A stretch of 64,000 bases of DNA from Archangium primigenium (GTDB lineage: Bacteria; Myxococcota; Myxococcia; Myxococcales; Myxococcaceae): contig NZ_JADWYI010000001.1 of the NCBI RefSeq assembly GCF_016904885.1, positions 868,001 through 932,000 of the forward strand. Reading direction: 5' to 3'. Shown here in pieces: positions 34,695-42,668 of the stretch (positions are counted from its first letter, which is position 1; each line of letters begins with the position of its first letter). The notes under the pieces are model-generated. The model saw only the letters and a list, made by a program, of their open reading frames with translations. It was not told the origin of the DNA and ran no database searches. The translations under genes were made by a program, and so were the position numbers.

Positions 34695-35054
34695 ATGGTG
34701 TACTTCCTGGCCGTGGCCCCGGTGGCCATCGGCCTGGCCGTGTGGCTCGGGCTCAAGGGCAAACACGACCCCGGCCAGGACGCCGTCCACGCGGACTTCG
34801 CCCGCATCCTCGCCGCGGCCGAGGCCTACCGGGTGGACCATGGCTCCCTGCCCGAGGAGGGGGACCTGTCCTTCCTGGTGCCGCGCTACCTGTCCTCGCT
34901 GCCCGAGGATCCGTGGGGCCACCCCTACCTCTATGCGAGCGACGGCCGGACTCCCTTCCTCCAGGCCTACGGGGCGGATGGGCTCCGGGGCGGCAACGGC
35001 GCCAATCAGGATCATACCAACCACGACGGGCACCCCGTGCCGACCGGCCGGTAG
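34695..35054 (+). CDS. GspG-like pseudopilin C-terminal domain protein lacking a prepilin motif
   Basis: 119 aa. An N-terminal hydrophobic helix (MVYFLAVAPVAIGLAVWLGL) is followed by ILAAAEAYRVDHGSLPE, YLSSLPEDPWGHPYLY and YGADGLRGGNGANQDHTN, the last being the calcium-loop signature of the major type II pseudopilin GspG. The GFTLxE prepilin-peptidase motif is absent, so it may be anchored like a normal membrane protein and not assembled into a pseudopilus. No gsp genes are nearby. Confidence 0.75.
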   Translation: MVYFLAVAPVAIGLAVWLGLKGKHDPGQDAVHADFARILAAAEAYRVDHGSLPEEGDLSFLVPRYLSSLPEDPWGHPYLYASDGRTPFLQAYGADGLRGGNGANQDHTNHDGHPVPTGR

Positions 35055-35073
35055 GGCCTTTCGCGCACGGGAG

Positions 35074-35089
35074 GCCGGTTTTCCGGCCC
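35074..35089. terminator. Possible terminator hairpin
   Basis: GGCCGG-TTTT-CCGGCC just after the GspG-like gene: a perfect 6-bp stem with a TTTT loop. A proper T-run is missing, so function as a terminator is uncertain. Confidence 0.35.
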
Positions 35090-35172
35090 GGGAATGCTCT
35101 TCCGGGTTCGACGGATAACCTCCGTTTGCGTTAAGGTTTGTTCATGAGCGGTCATGACCAGGGAGGTCGCCT

Positions 35173-35754
35173 TTGACACCGAGTGGATATGGTGAAGAGG
35201 AGCTCGTGGCGAACCGGGTATCGGTCCTGCTGACGGGTGGAACCGAGGACGAGCGGCGCACATGGGCGATGGTTGTCTCGCGCAACTTCCTCCAGGAAGG
35301 CACGCTGGTGGAGGTTCGCCAGAACGAGCAGCTCGCCGAGGCGCTGCACCGCCCTCGGGGCGTGGTGTTCATCCCGGACGTGGGGCGGTTGAGCGCCGCG
35401 TCCCAGGGGCTCATCGTGCGCTGCCTGCAGACGCAGGAGGAGCGGCCCAAGCTGGTGGTGGGGCTGTCGGGCGGGGTGGAGCCCGCGCGGGGCAAGGGCA
35501 CCCTGCGCGAGGATTTGCTCTACCGACTGCACCGGGCCCACGTGGACCTGACGGCCGAGGGCATGCGCGAGCGCGTGGCCCAGCGCCGCGCGCAGCTCGC
35601 CGCCGACGAGGCCGTCCGCAAGGCCGAGGCCGAGCGACAGGCGGCGGAGAAGACCGCCCAGCTCAAGGCGGTGGGCATCTCGGTGCGCACGGGGCGCATG
35701 CCCTCCAGCCGGAGCGCGCCGCGCACCGCCTCGCCCAAGGTCACCCGGGGCTAG
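35173..35754 (+). CDS. Orphan fragment-like protein derived from a sigma-54 activator ATPase domain
   Basis: 193 aa, TTG start at 35173 with GGGAGG 8 nt upstream. The segment GVVFIPDVGRLSAASQGLIVRCLQTQ ... VVGLSGG ... GKGTLREDLLYRLHRAHVDL follows the Walker B to sensor-II part of NtrC-type AAA+ domains (FLDEVGELP..LQ..LLR.LQ, LREDLYYRL). The Walker A and GAFTGA parts are missing, and the Walker B acid is IPDV in place of LDEI. The C-terminal 60 residues are basic and helical. Probably not an ATPase; perhaps a regulator of a true activator. Codon use is like its neighbours. Confidence 0.65.
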   Translation: MTPSGYGEEELVANRVSVLLTGGTEDERRTWAMVVSRNFLQEGTLVEVRQNEQLAEALHRPRGVVFIPDVGRLSAASQGLIVRCLQTQEERPKLVVGLSGGVEPARGKGTLREDLLYRLHRAHVDLTAEGMRERVAQRRAQLAADEAVRKAEAERQAAEKTAQLKAVGISVRTGRMPSSRSAPRTASPKVTRG

Positions 35755-35816
35755 GCGCCGCTCGGCCCCCGGGGTCCACGCCCCGGGGTCCACCTCACGG
35801 GCCGCCCGCGGTGGGG

Positions 35817-36296
35817 CTAGCGGTGTTTCTGGCCGCGCTTGGCCTTGAAGCCCCCGGTGGAGCCTCCAGGCGCTCCCGCCTTGGGCGCGCTCGCGCGCTT
35901 GGGCGAGGTGGCCGCCGCGGTCGTCTTGCGTCCCCGCGAGCGCGGCGGGGCCTCGGGCTCGGCCGTGACGGAGATGCGCAGCGGGTGGCGCGCGGTGCGG
36001 GCGCCCCGGATGCGCTGCTCCACGGCCCGTGCCTCCTGGAGGAGCTCCTCCGCGGTGGCCCGGGCCTGGGCGCTGAGGGCCGGCTCGGGCGTGGACGGAG
36101 GCGGGGTGCTCACCGTCTCCACCGTCGTGCGCGCGGGCGTGTGCGCCTCGAGCCGTTCGGTGAGGGTTGCATGCCACTGGTCCACCGTCTTGGCCGCCGC
36201 GGTGGTCCCCTCCACGAGGTACCGCACGCCGCGGGCCCCGGCCTGGAGCGCCGCCTGCCTCACCTTCCCCACCAGACGCGTCGTGAGCGTCGCCAT
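35817..36296 (-). CDS. Basic-tailed small protein, phasin- or histone H1-like in composition
   Basis: 159 aa from the ATG at 36296, with GGGAGG upstream. The first 70 residues are amphipathic helix (TTRLVGKVRQAALQAGARGVRYLVEGTTAAAKTV), the rest Ala/Pro/Lys/Arg-rich and basic (RSRGRKTTAAATSPKRASAPK). No defined family recognised. The tail suggests binding to nucleic acid or polyphosphate. Confidence 0.55.
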   Translation of the reverse strand: MATLTTRLVGKVRQAALQAGARGVRYLVEGTTAAAKTVDQWHATLTERLEAHTPARTTVETVSTPPPSTPEPALSAQARATAEELLQEARAVEQRIRGARTARHPLRISVTAEPEAPPRSRGRKTTAAATSPKRASAPKAGAPGGSTGGFKAKRGQKHR

Positions 36297-36442
36297 GTCG
36301 TCTCCCTCCCGTATCGTGTGCACTGTCGGGCGTTGTATGGATGCCCGAGCAAGGTATGCACGCGGGTGGGGATTGGAAGCACCGCGTCAAACCCCGGCCC
36401 TCCGCCTGCCTGCTGGGCGGAGCACGTGTCCAGGAGCCCTCG

Positions 36443-36991
36443 ATGACTGATGCCCCCTGTTCGACGGAGACCGACCGGCTGGTGCTGATTCGGGGTGACC
36501 TCACCACGGTGCCCGCGGACGCGCTGGTCAACGCGGCCAACGCCTCGCTCCGGGGGGGCGGGGGGCTGGATGGGGCCATGCACCGGGCGGCGGGGCCGGA
36601 GATGCGCGCCGAGTGCCTCAAGATGCGGGGCTGTCCCACGGGCGAGGCCCGCATCACCGGCGCGGGGCGGCTGCCGGCCCGCCATGTCATCCACGCGGTG
36701 GGGCCCATGTGGCGCGGGGGGCAACACGGCGAGCACGCGCTGCTCGCGAGCTGCTACCGCCATGCCTTCTTGCTGGTGCAAGCGCATGGGCTGCGCACGG
36801 TGGCCTTCCCCTCGCTGTCCACGGGCCTCTATGGCTTTCCCATCGAGGAGGCGGCCCCCATCGCCCTGCGCGCCATGCGCGAGGCGCTCGCGCGTCAGCC
36901 CGCGCTCGAGCGCGTGACGGCGGTGCTCTACACGGACGCGGACCTGGCCGTGTACCAGCGCACCCTGGCCCAACTGGACTCCGCGCGTTGA
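36443..36991 (+). CDS. Macrodomain protein (ADP-ribose/O-acetyl-ADP-ribose binding)
   Basis: 182 aa from ATG 36443 with CAGGAG 6 nt upstream. YmdB/MacroD-type macrodomain: RGDLTTVPADALVNAANASLRGGGGLDGAMHRAAG carries the NAAN and GGGG.D substrate loops; GEARITGAGRLPARHVIHAVGP and FPSLSTGLYGFP complete the pocket. Expected to hydrolyse O-acetyl-ADP-ribose or remove ADP-ribose from acidic residues. Divergent from the basic-tailed gene. Confidence 0.93.
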   Translation: MTDAPCSTETDRLVLIRGDLTTVPADALVNAANASLRGGGGLDGAMHRAAGPEMRAECLKMRGCPTGEARITGAGRLPARHVIHAVGPMWRGGQHGEHALLASCYRHAFLLVQAHGLRTVAFPSLSTGLYGFPIEEAAPIALRAMREALARQPALERVTAVLYTDADLAVYQRTLAQLDSAR

Positions 36992-37077
36992 CGGATGGCC
37001 GCTGTCTGGCCGCACCTCGGGTGCTGGGCTACAGTCCCGGGCCTCTTTCCCTGAAGCCCGAGACTGGAGTCCCGCCA

Positions 37078-37512
37078 ATGAGCGAGCAGAAGCCCCGTAC
37101 GAAGCAGACCGCCGAGCAGATCCGCGCCAAGGTGCTGGAGGATCCCGACAGCAAGCGCATCGCCACCGCGGTGGGGCTGGAGCTCAACGCCTACGCGGAC
37201 ATGGTGGTGGACTACGCCATGAACCCGGAGAAGGAGCCCGTGCTCAGCGTCGCCTCGGACGAGGAGCTCAAGCAGGCCGGCTACACCGCCCCCACCGCCG
37301 AGGACGTGGGCCGCTTCTTCGTCGCGGGCGCCAAGGGCGAGCTGGGCCTGGAGTCGGTGCGCCACGACCAGTCCGGCTTCGACGCCTCGCACAAGGGCGA
37401 CGGCAAGCCGTCCCTGTCGGGCGCCGAGGGCTCGCAGCAGCCCAAGGTGGACAGCGCCAAGAGCCAGGAGCTGATGGACCAGGTGCGCAAGGGCGGCGGA
37501 CGAATCAACTGA
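37078..37512 (+). CDS. Small acidic unrecognised protein
   Basis: 144 aa from ATG 37078. The N-terminus is hydrophilic (MSEQKPRTKQTAEQIRAKVL). The middle has conserved-looking helices (KRIATAVGLELNAYADMVVDYAMN, AGYTAPTAEDVGRFFVAGAKGEL), and the tail is Gly/Ser/Lys-rich and probably disordered. No signal peptide or domain recognised. It lies 86 bp after the macrodomain gene on the same strand. Confidence 0.65.
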   Translation: MSEQKPRTKQTAEQIRAKVLEDPDSKRIATAVGLELNAYADMVVDYAMNPEKEPVLSVASDEELKQAGYTAPTAEDVGRFFVAGAKGELGLESVRHDQSGFDASHKGDGKPSLSGAEGSQQPKVDSAKSQELMDQVRKGGGRIN

Positions 37513-37629
37513 TCGGAAACAACTCCGAAATTCCTCCCCCGATAATCTTTTTGTACTCCCGCTCACGCGGGGCTCCCTGACAAACACCTTCCGGCCCCGC
37601 GGCCGGGAACACACTCCGAGGTTACTCAC

Positions 37630-38052
37630 ATGGGCTTCATCAAGGGCATCACCAAGGCGATTGGCAAGGTCGCGGGCGTGGTCGGCAAGGTCGCGGACGT
37701 GGTCGGCAAGGTCACCAACTTCATCCAGCAGCCCCTGAGCAAGCTGATGGAGCCCATCAAGAAGCTGGCCGGTGGCCTCCTCGACAAGCTCCCCTTCGGC
37801 ATCGGCAACTTCATCAAGCCCTTCGCCGACAAGTTCCTCGACAACGCCCTGTCGTTCGTCGCCGGCGGCCCGCTGGGCGGCCTGGGCTTCCTCGCCAAGG
37901 CGATGCCCACCATCTCCAAGATTGGCGACCTGGCCCAGAAGGTCGGCGGCATCGCCAAGCAGGTCAGCGGCGGCATCTCGCCCGAGGGCAACATCAACCT
38001 GCAGAACATCTTCGCCCACGCCCACGCCCAGAAGCTGGTCGGCGCGCAGTAG
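37630..38052 (+). CDS. Glycine/lysine-rich amphipathic protein with GKV-type repeats
   Basis: 140 aa. Begins MGFIKGITKAIGKVAGVVGK and continues with short near-repeats (GKVAGVV, GKVADVV, GKVTNFI), then alternating hydrophobic/glycine helices (LAGGLLDKLPFGIGNFIKPF; SFVAGGPLGGLGFLAKAMP). There is no signal peptide. Composition resembles membrane-active or lipid-surface peptides, but no family is recognised. A strong hairpin follows, so it is probably a monocistronic gene. Two short GC hairpins lie in the 117-bp upstream gap. Confidence 0.65.
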   Translation: MGFIKGITKAIGKVAGVVGKVADVVGKVTNFIQQPLSKLMEPIKKLAGGLLDKLPFGIGNFIKPFADKFLDNALSFVAGGPLGGLGFLAKAMPTISKIGDLAQKVGGIAKQVSGGISPEGNINLQNIFAHAHAQKLVGAQ

Positions 38053-38114
38053 TCCCCCGCCGCACCGCCCCGATGAGGGGCGCCAGCGCCCCGATGAGGG
38101 GCCGTGCGCGGTCC

Positions 38115-38159
38115 AGGGCCGGTTCTCCCGAGGCGCTTCGCCCGGGGGAGACCGGCCCT
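38115..38159. terminator. Bidirectional terminator hairpin
   Basis: AGGGCCGGT at 38115-38123 pairs with ACCGGCCCT at 38151-38159, extended by further GC pairs around the CTTCG loop. It lies between the convergent genes ending at 38052 and 38168. A short pyrimidine run (TCTTTCTACC) follows on the plus strand. Confidence 0.6.
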
Positions 38160-38167
38160 CGGTCTTT

Positions 38168-38827
38168 CTACCCCCCCGCGCGCAAGAGCCACCCGGCATC
38201 CCGCCGCAGCCGCTCCACCGCGTCGTCGTCCTCGCTGTTGTAGTAGCCGCGGATCTCCCCCGAGCCGTCCACCAGCACGAAGTGCGAGCCGTGGAAGATG
38301 CTGGGGATGTCGTTCTCGTCCTCGCCGTTGCGGCCCATGGCGATCTTGAACCCCCCCACCACCGTGTCCTGCAGGCGCGTGTAGTCGCCGGTGAGGAAGC
38401 TCCAGCGCGTGGGGTCCGCGTGGTGGCGCGTCGCGTACGCGCTGAGCCGCTCGGGCGTGTCGTACTTCGGGTCCACGGAGAAGGACACCAGCGCCAGGCG
38501 CTCCCCCTCGGTCAGCTTCTGCAGCCGCGCCATCTTCTGGGTGAAGACGGGGCAGATGGTGGGGCAGCGGGTGAAGATGAAGTTGGCCACGAAGGGGCGC
38601 CCGAGCAGCTGCGCGCGCCCGAAGGGCTGGCCGTCCTGGCGGGTGAAGGTGAAGTCCGGCAGGGCGCCGAGCCGCTCTGGAGGTTTGTCCCCCGGGCGGA
38701 CCAGCGCCACGCCGAGCAGGAGCAGGCACACGGCGGCGGTGGCGAGCAGGGCCACCCAGAAGAAGGTGGGCGCGGGGCGCGGGGGCGCGGACGGGGCGGC
38801 GGGCGAGGGATCGGGAATCGTCGACAT
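38168..38827 (-). CDS. SCO1/SenC/PrrC family copper chaperone
   Basis: 219 aa from the ATG at 38827. An N-terminal anchor helix (FFWVALLATAAVCLLLLGVAL) precedes a thioredoxin-fold domain with the copper-binding TRCPTICP (CxxxC) and the partner His in FHGSHFVLVD. SCO proteins deliver copper to the CuA site of cytochrome c oxidase on the outer face of the membrane. No oxidase genes are adjacent. Confidence 0.92.
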   Translation of the reverse strand: MSTIPDPSPAAPSAPPRPAPTFFWVALLATAAVCLLLLGVALVRPGDKPPERLGALPDFTFTRQDGQPFGRAQLLGRPFVANFIFTRCPTICPVFTQKMARLQKLTEGERLALVSFSVDPKYDTPERLSAYATRHHADPTRWSFLTGDYTRLQDTVVGGFKIAMGRNGEDENDIPSIFHGSHFVLVDGSGEIRGYYNSEDDDAVERLRRDAGWLLRAGG

Positions 38828-39014
38828 GGCGGAGCCTCGTCCCGTCCCTAACGGATGCGCCCCGGGGGCACAAGGGCCCCTCCCGGCGGGGTGGTCGGCT
38901 GACGGGCGGTGGACCCGGGGGGACAGCGCGCACACTCCCCCACTGTCCGAGCGGTGGGCGTCCAACAGTCGGGACCACCGGGCCGGGCACCCGTCACCAC
39001 GCTCTGCTAAGCCC

Positions 39015-41969
39015 ATGTCTGGCTCACCCATGCCCATTCCCGAACCATCCAGAGTCATCCCCCGCGGGCAGGAGAATCGCTACTGCGAGGGAGTGGGTTC
39101 CCTGCTCGACGGCGTCACCGACGGCATCCTGGTGGTGGATGCCGCGTGGCGGCTCGTGTGGCTCAACGCCGTGTTCGAGCGGCTCGTGCGGCGCTCGCGC
39201 GAGGGGGTGGTGGGCCAGTTGCTGTGGGAGGCCTTGCCGGAGCTGGCCGACAGCGGCTTCGCCCCCGGGTGGCGCCGCGCCCTGAGCGAGGGCCGGCTGG
39301 TGACGCTGGAGGACTTCCTCGCCCCGGCGGGGGTGTGGCTCGAGTCCCGGGCGTTCCCCTCGGGCGAGGGCCTGGCCATCTTCGTGCGCGACGTGTCCGA
39401 GCGCCGCCTGGCGGAGAACGAGCGGGTGCGGCTCTTGTCCGCCGAGCACGTGGCCCGCACGGCCGTGGACGGCGAGCGCGCGCGCTCCCAGGACATGCTC
39501 ATGCTCGCGCCCACCGCGGTGGGCATCACCCGCGGCCCCGAGCACCGCTTCGTCTTCTCCAACCTCCTGCACCGGCGCTTCCACGGCAACCGCGACCTGG
39601 TGGGACTGCCCCTGCGCGAGGCCCTGCCGGAGCTCGCCGGCCAGGGCGTCTACGAGGTGATGGATCGGGTGTACGCCTCGGGCTGCACCTACGTGGGCCG
39701 CGAGCGGCTGGTGAAGGTGCCCCGCGACGGCGGCGGCTCGGAGGAGATGTACTTCGACATCGCCTACCACCCCCAGCGCGACGGCGCCGAGCGGGTGGAG
39801 GGCGTGGCCATCTTCTCCTATGACGTGACGGACCTGGTGCGCTCGCGCCGCACCGCCGAGGCGCTCGCGCGCGAGCTGGGACACAGCGAGGCCCGCTTCC
39901 GCTCGCTCGTGGCCGCCATGACGGACCTCACCTGGGCCTCACCGCCCTCGGGCGAGTTCGTGGAGGATCAGCCCGCCTGGCGCGCCTTCACCGGCCAGAC
40001 GCTGGAGGAGCTGCTCGGCTGGGGCTGGCTGGACGCGGTGCACCCCGAGGACCGGGGGCGCGTGGCGCGCACCTGGAACGAGGCGCTCGCGGCGTGTCTG
40101 CCCTTCGAGCAGGAGTACCAGCTGCGGCGCGCGGACGGCACCTACCGCCACATGCTGGCGCGCGCGGTGCCCGTGGTGGAGAAGGACGGCTCGGTGCGCG
40201 AGTGGGTGGGCGCCTACCGGGACGTGACGCGCAAGCGCCGCGCGGAGACGGAGCTGGAGCGGGCGCTCGTGCGCGAGCAGCGCCACGCCGCCCAGTTGCA
40301 GGGCCTGGCCAGCGCCGCGCTCGTCATCAGCGAGGCGGACTCCATCGAGCACATGCTCAAGGCCATCACCGAGCAGGCGCGCGAGGTGATCGGCGCCCAC
40401 CAGTCCATCACCAGCCTGGTGCTGGAGGGGGACTGGGCCCTGGCGCGCGGGGCGGTGTCCGTGTCGGACAAGTACGCGACGTGGCGCGACTGGGACGTGC
40501 GGCTGGATGGCACGGGCATCCACTCGTGGGTGTGCCGGCTCAACCTCCCCATGCGCCTGTCCCAGCAGGAGCTGGAGTCCCACCCGGCCTGGCGCGGCTT
40601 CAACCGCCACCCCACGCCCCGCGCCCCGCCCCTGCGCGGCTGGCTCGGCGCCCCGCTGGTGGGCCGGGACGGGCGCAACATGGGCCTCATCCAGCTGTCC
40701 GACCGCAACGAGGGCGACTTCAGCGCCGAGGACGAGGCCATCCTGGTGCAGCTCGCGCGCATGGCCTCGGTGGCCATCGAGAACACACGGCTGATGGCGG
40801 AGGCCCAGGCGGCCAACCGCGCCAAGGACGAGTTCCTCGCGGTGATGAGCCACGAATTGCGCACGCCGCTCACCGCGGTGCTCGGCTGGACGCAGATGCT
40901 GCGCGGGCGTCAGGGGGACGCGCGCGCCATGGACAAGGGCCTGGCCATCATCGAGCGCAACGCGCGCGCGCTCGCGCAGCTCATCGAGGATGTGCTGGAC
41001 GTCTCGCGCATCATCACCGGCAAGCTCACCCTGCACCGAAAGGGCGTGGAGGTGGTGGGCGTGGTGCAGGCGGCGGTGGAGGTCGTTCGAGCGCATGCCG
41101 AGCAGAAGGGCGTCTCTCTTTCGCTCGACGTGGCGGTGGGAGGCAATGGGTCCGCGGTGCTCGTGGGCGACCCGAGCCGACTGCAGCAGGTGTGCTGGAA
41201 CCTGCTGGTGAACGCGGTGAAGTTCACCCCGGCGGGAGGCCGGGTGCACGTGCGGCTGGAGCGCGGCGAGGGCGAGGTGGTGCTGCGCGTGACGGACACG
41301 GGCAAGGGCATCCGCGCGGACTTCGTGCCGCACCTCTTCGAGCGCTTCTGGCAGGCGGACGGCTCGGCCACGCGCGAGCACGGAGGCCTGGGGCTGGGGC
41401 TCGCCATCGTGCACCACCTGGTGACGCTGCACGGGGGCGCGGTGCGCGCGGAGAGCGCGGGCGAGGGCAAGGGGGCCACGTTCACGGTGTCGCTGCCGGT
41501 GCCGGCGGTGCTGCCCGAGGTGCAGGCCGAGGTGCTGCCCGGGGTGGAGGCGGTGCAGCGGGTGAACCTGGACGGGGTGCAGGTGCTGCTGGTGGAGGAC
41601 TCGCCGGACGCGCGCGAGCTCATCGCGATGATGCTGCGGGACCGGGGCGCGCGGGTGCGCACGGCGAACACCGCGAGCGAGGCGATGGAGCGCTTGCAGG
41701 AGGCGCTGCCGGACGTGCTGGTGTCGGACATCGGGCTGCCGGGCGAGGACGGACACGCGCTGTTGCGCAAGGCGCGCACGTGGGCCGAGGCGAGGGACCA
41801 GTGGGTGCCGGCGATCGCCTTGACGGCGTACGCGGGCGCGGAGGACGCGCGGCGGGCGTACCGGGCGGGCTTCCAGGTGCACATGGCCAAGCCCTTGGAG
41901 CCCGCGTCGTTCCTGGAGGCGGTGGCGAAGCTCGCGGGCCGCGCGGAGCCGGGCGCCCAGGCGGGGTAG
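39015..41969 (+). CDS. Hybrid sensor histidine kinase: PAS repeats, GAF, HisKA, HATPase, receiver
   Basis: 984 aa from ATG 39015. Three PAS-like modules (about 25-135, 155-285 and 295-415, the last with the RDGTYRHMLAR-type core WVGAYRDVTRKRRAE), then a GAF domain (about 430-590). His613 lies in MSHELRTPLTAVLGW. The ATPase domain has LLVNAVKFTP, DTGKGI, LFERFWQ and GLGLGLAIVHHL. A C-terminal receiver has LLVEDSPDAREL and phospho-Asp905 in VLVSDIGLPGEDG. No membrane helix, so it senses a cytoplasmic signal. The output partner is not adjacent; the following toxin gene starts 30 bp later but is unrelated. Confidence 0.93.
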   Translation: MSGSPMPIPEPSRVIPRGQENRYCEGVGSLLDGVTDGILVVDAAWRLVWLNAVFERLVRRSREGVVGQLLWEALPELADSGFAPGWRRALSEGRLVTLEDFLAPAGVWLESRAFPSGEGLAIFVRDVSERRLAENERVRLLSAEHVARTAVDGERARSQDMLMLAPTAVGITRGPEHRFVFSNLLHRRFHGNRDLVGLPLREALPELAGQGVYEVMDRVYASGCTYVGRERLVKVPRDGGGSEEMYFDIAYHPQRDGAERVEGVAIFSYDVTDLVRSRRTAEALARELGHSEARFRSLVAAMTDLTWASPPSGEFVEDQPAWRAFTGQTLEELLGWGWLDAVHPEDRGRVARTWNEALAACLPFEQEYQLRRADGTYRHMLARAVPVVEKDGSVREWVGAYRDVTRKRRAETELERALVREQRHAAQLQGLASAALVISEADSIEHMLKAITEQAREVIGAHQSITSLVLEGDWALARGAVSVSDKYATWRDWDVRLDGTGIHSWVCRLNLPMRLSQQELESHPAWRGFNRHPTPRAPPLRGWLGAPLVGRDGRNMGLIQLSDRNEGDFSAEDEAILVQLARMASVAIENTRLMAEAQAANRAKDEFLAVMSHELRTPLTAVLGWTQMLRGRQGDARAMDKGLAIIERNARALAQLIEDVLDVSRIITGKLTLHRKGVEVVGVVQAAVEVVRAHAEQKGVSLSLDVAVGGNGSAVLVGDPSRLQQVCWNLLVNAVKFTPAGGRVHVRLERGEGEVVLRVTDTGKGIRADFVPHLFERFWQADGSATREHGGLGLGLAIVHHLVTLHGGAVRAESAGEGKGATFTVSLPVPAVLPEVQAEVLPGVEAVQRVNLDGVQVLLVEDSPDARELIAMMLRDRGARVRTANTASEAMERLQEALPDVLVSDIGLPGEDGHALLRKARTWAEARDQWVPAIALTAYAGAEDARRAYRAGFQVHMAKPLEPASFLEAVAKLAGRAEPGAQAG

Positions 41970-41998
41970 GGCGTGGGCGGGTGATACGGTCCCCTTCC

Positions 41999-42664
41999 AT
42001 GAGATGGAGATGGGGGGCTGTCTTTCTTTGGAGCTTGCTCGTGGCCTGCGTGAGCGGGGGCTCCCGAACGCAGGCGACGCCCCATCTGGTGTCCTGGGAT
42101 GCGGGCTGCGAGGACGCCCGCAGTCTGGTCCTGGTGTGCCGCGAGGACGAAGAGGAGTGCGGCCTCTTCTCGTGCCGGGACGTGTTCGCGCCCGAGGTCC
42201 TGCTGGCGTATCGGGGCGGCGGAGGTGTTCCTCTCTTCGGCGCGTCACCCGCTCCGAGGCGCTGGTGGGGCCGAGTACCTCCAGGATTCTCCTGGGGACA
42301 CGCCGTCCTCACCTTCCGCACCAATCGCCATTTCGACCCGAAACCGCCACCGTTCGTCCTGCCCCCGGGCCGCTGGGCACGTCATCACCTGTTTCCCCAG
42401 GCGCGGGAACTGAGGGAGTGGTTCCAGGCCCAAGGCGTTGCCGACATCCACCAGTACACGATCCTCATCCCAGAGTCCGTGCACGTCCGGGTTCATGCCG
42501 GTGGCGCTCGGGGCGGTCTGTGGAACCAGGCGTGGAAGAACTTCATCCGAGCCAACCCCACGGCGAGCTCCGCGGAGATCTACCGACACGCGGGTGAATG
42601 GCTCTATCGGTTCCAACTGACAGGGCCCATCGTGCCGTATCACGGCGCGGTGCCTTCGAGGTGA
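41999..42664 (+). CDS. TIGR02269-type lipoprotein toxin with HHxFPQ nuclease-like C-terminus (SitA-type)
   Basis: 221 aa from ATG 41999. Lipoprotein signal MRWRWGAVFLWSLLVACVSGG (lipobox LVAC). The C-terminal half has ARHHLFPQARELREWF and IHQYTILIPESVHVRVH then GLWNQAWKNFIRANP, the His-rich HNH/WHH-like pattern of the Myxococcus TIGR02269/DUF2380 lipoproteins. The next gene, 4 bp downstream, is a double-CXXCG protein, the partner that TIGR02269 lipoproteins have in Myxococcus (SitA6/SitI6). Predicted to be delivered to siblings by outer-membrane exchange and to cut nucleic acid in cells lacking the immunity protein. Family call from memory of motifs. Confidence 0.8.
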   Translation: MRWRWGAVFLWSLLVACVSGGSRTQATPHLVSWDAGCEDARSLVLVCREDEEECGLFSCRDVFAPEVLLAYRGGGGVPLFGASPAPRRWWGRVPPGFSWGHAVLTFRTNRHFDPKPPPFVLPPGRWARHHLFPQARELREWFQAQGVADIHQYTILIPESVHVRVHAGGARGGLWNQAWKNFIRANPTASSAEIYRHAGEWLYRFQLTGPIVPYHGAVPSR

Positions 42665-42668
42665 GGGG

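Noticed and set aside
40094-42664. 856-codon open frame including the TIGR02269 lipoprotein
   Set aside because: Only the last 221 codons are protein-like; the rest is an off-frame reading of the hybrid kinase gene.
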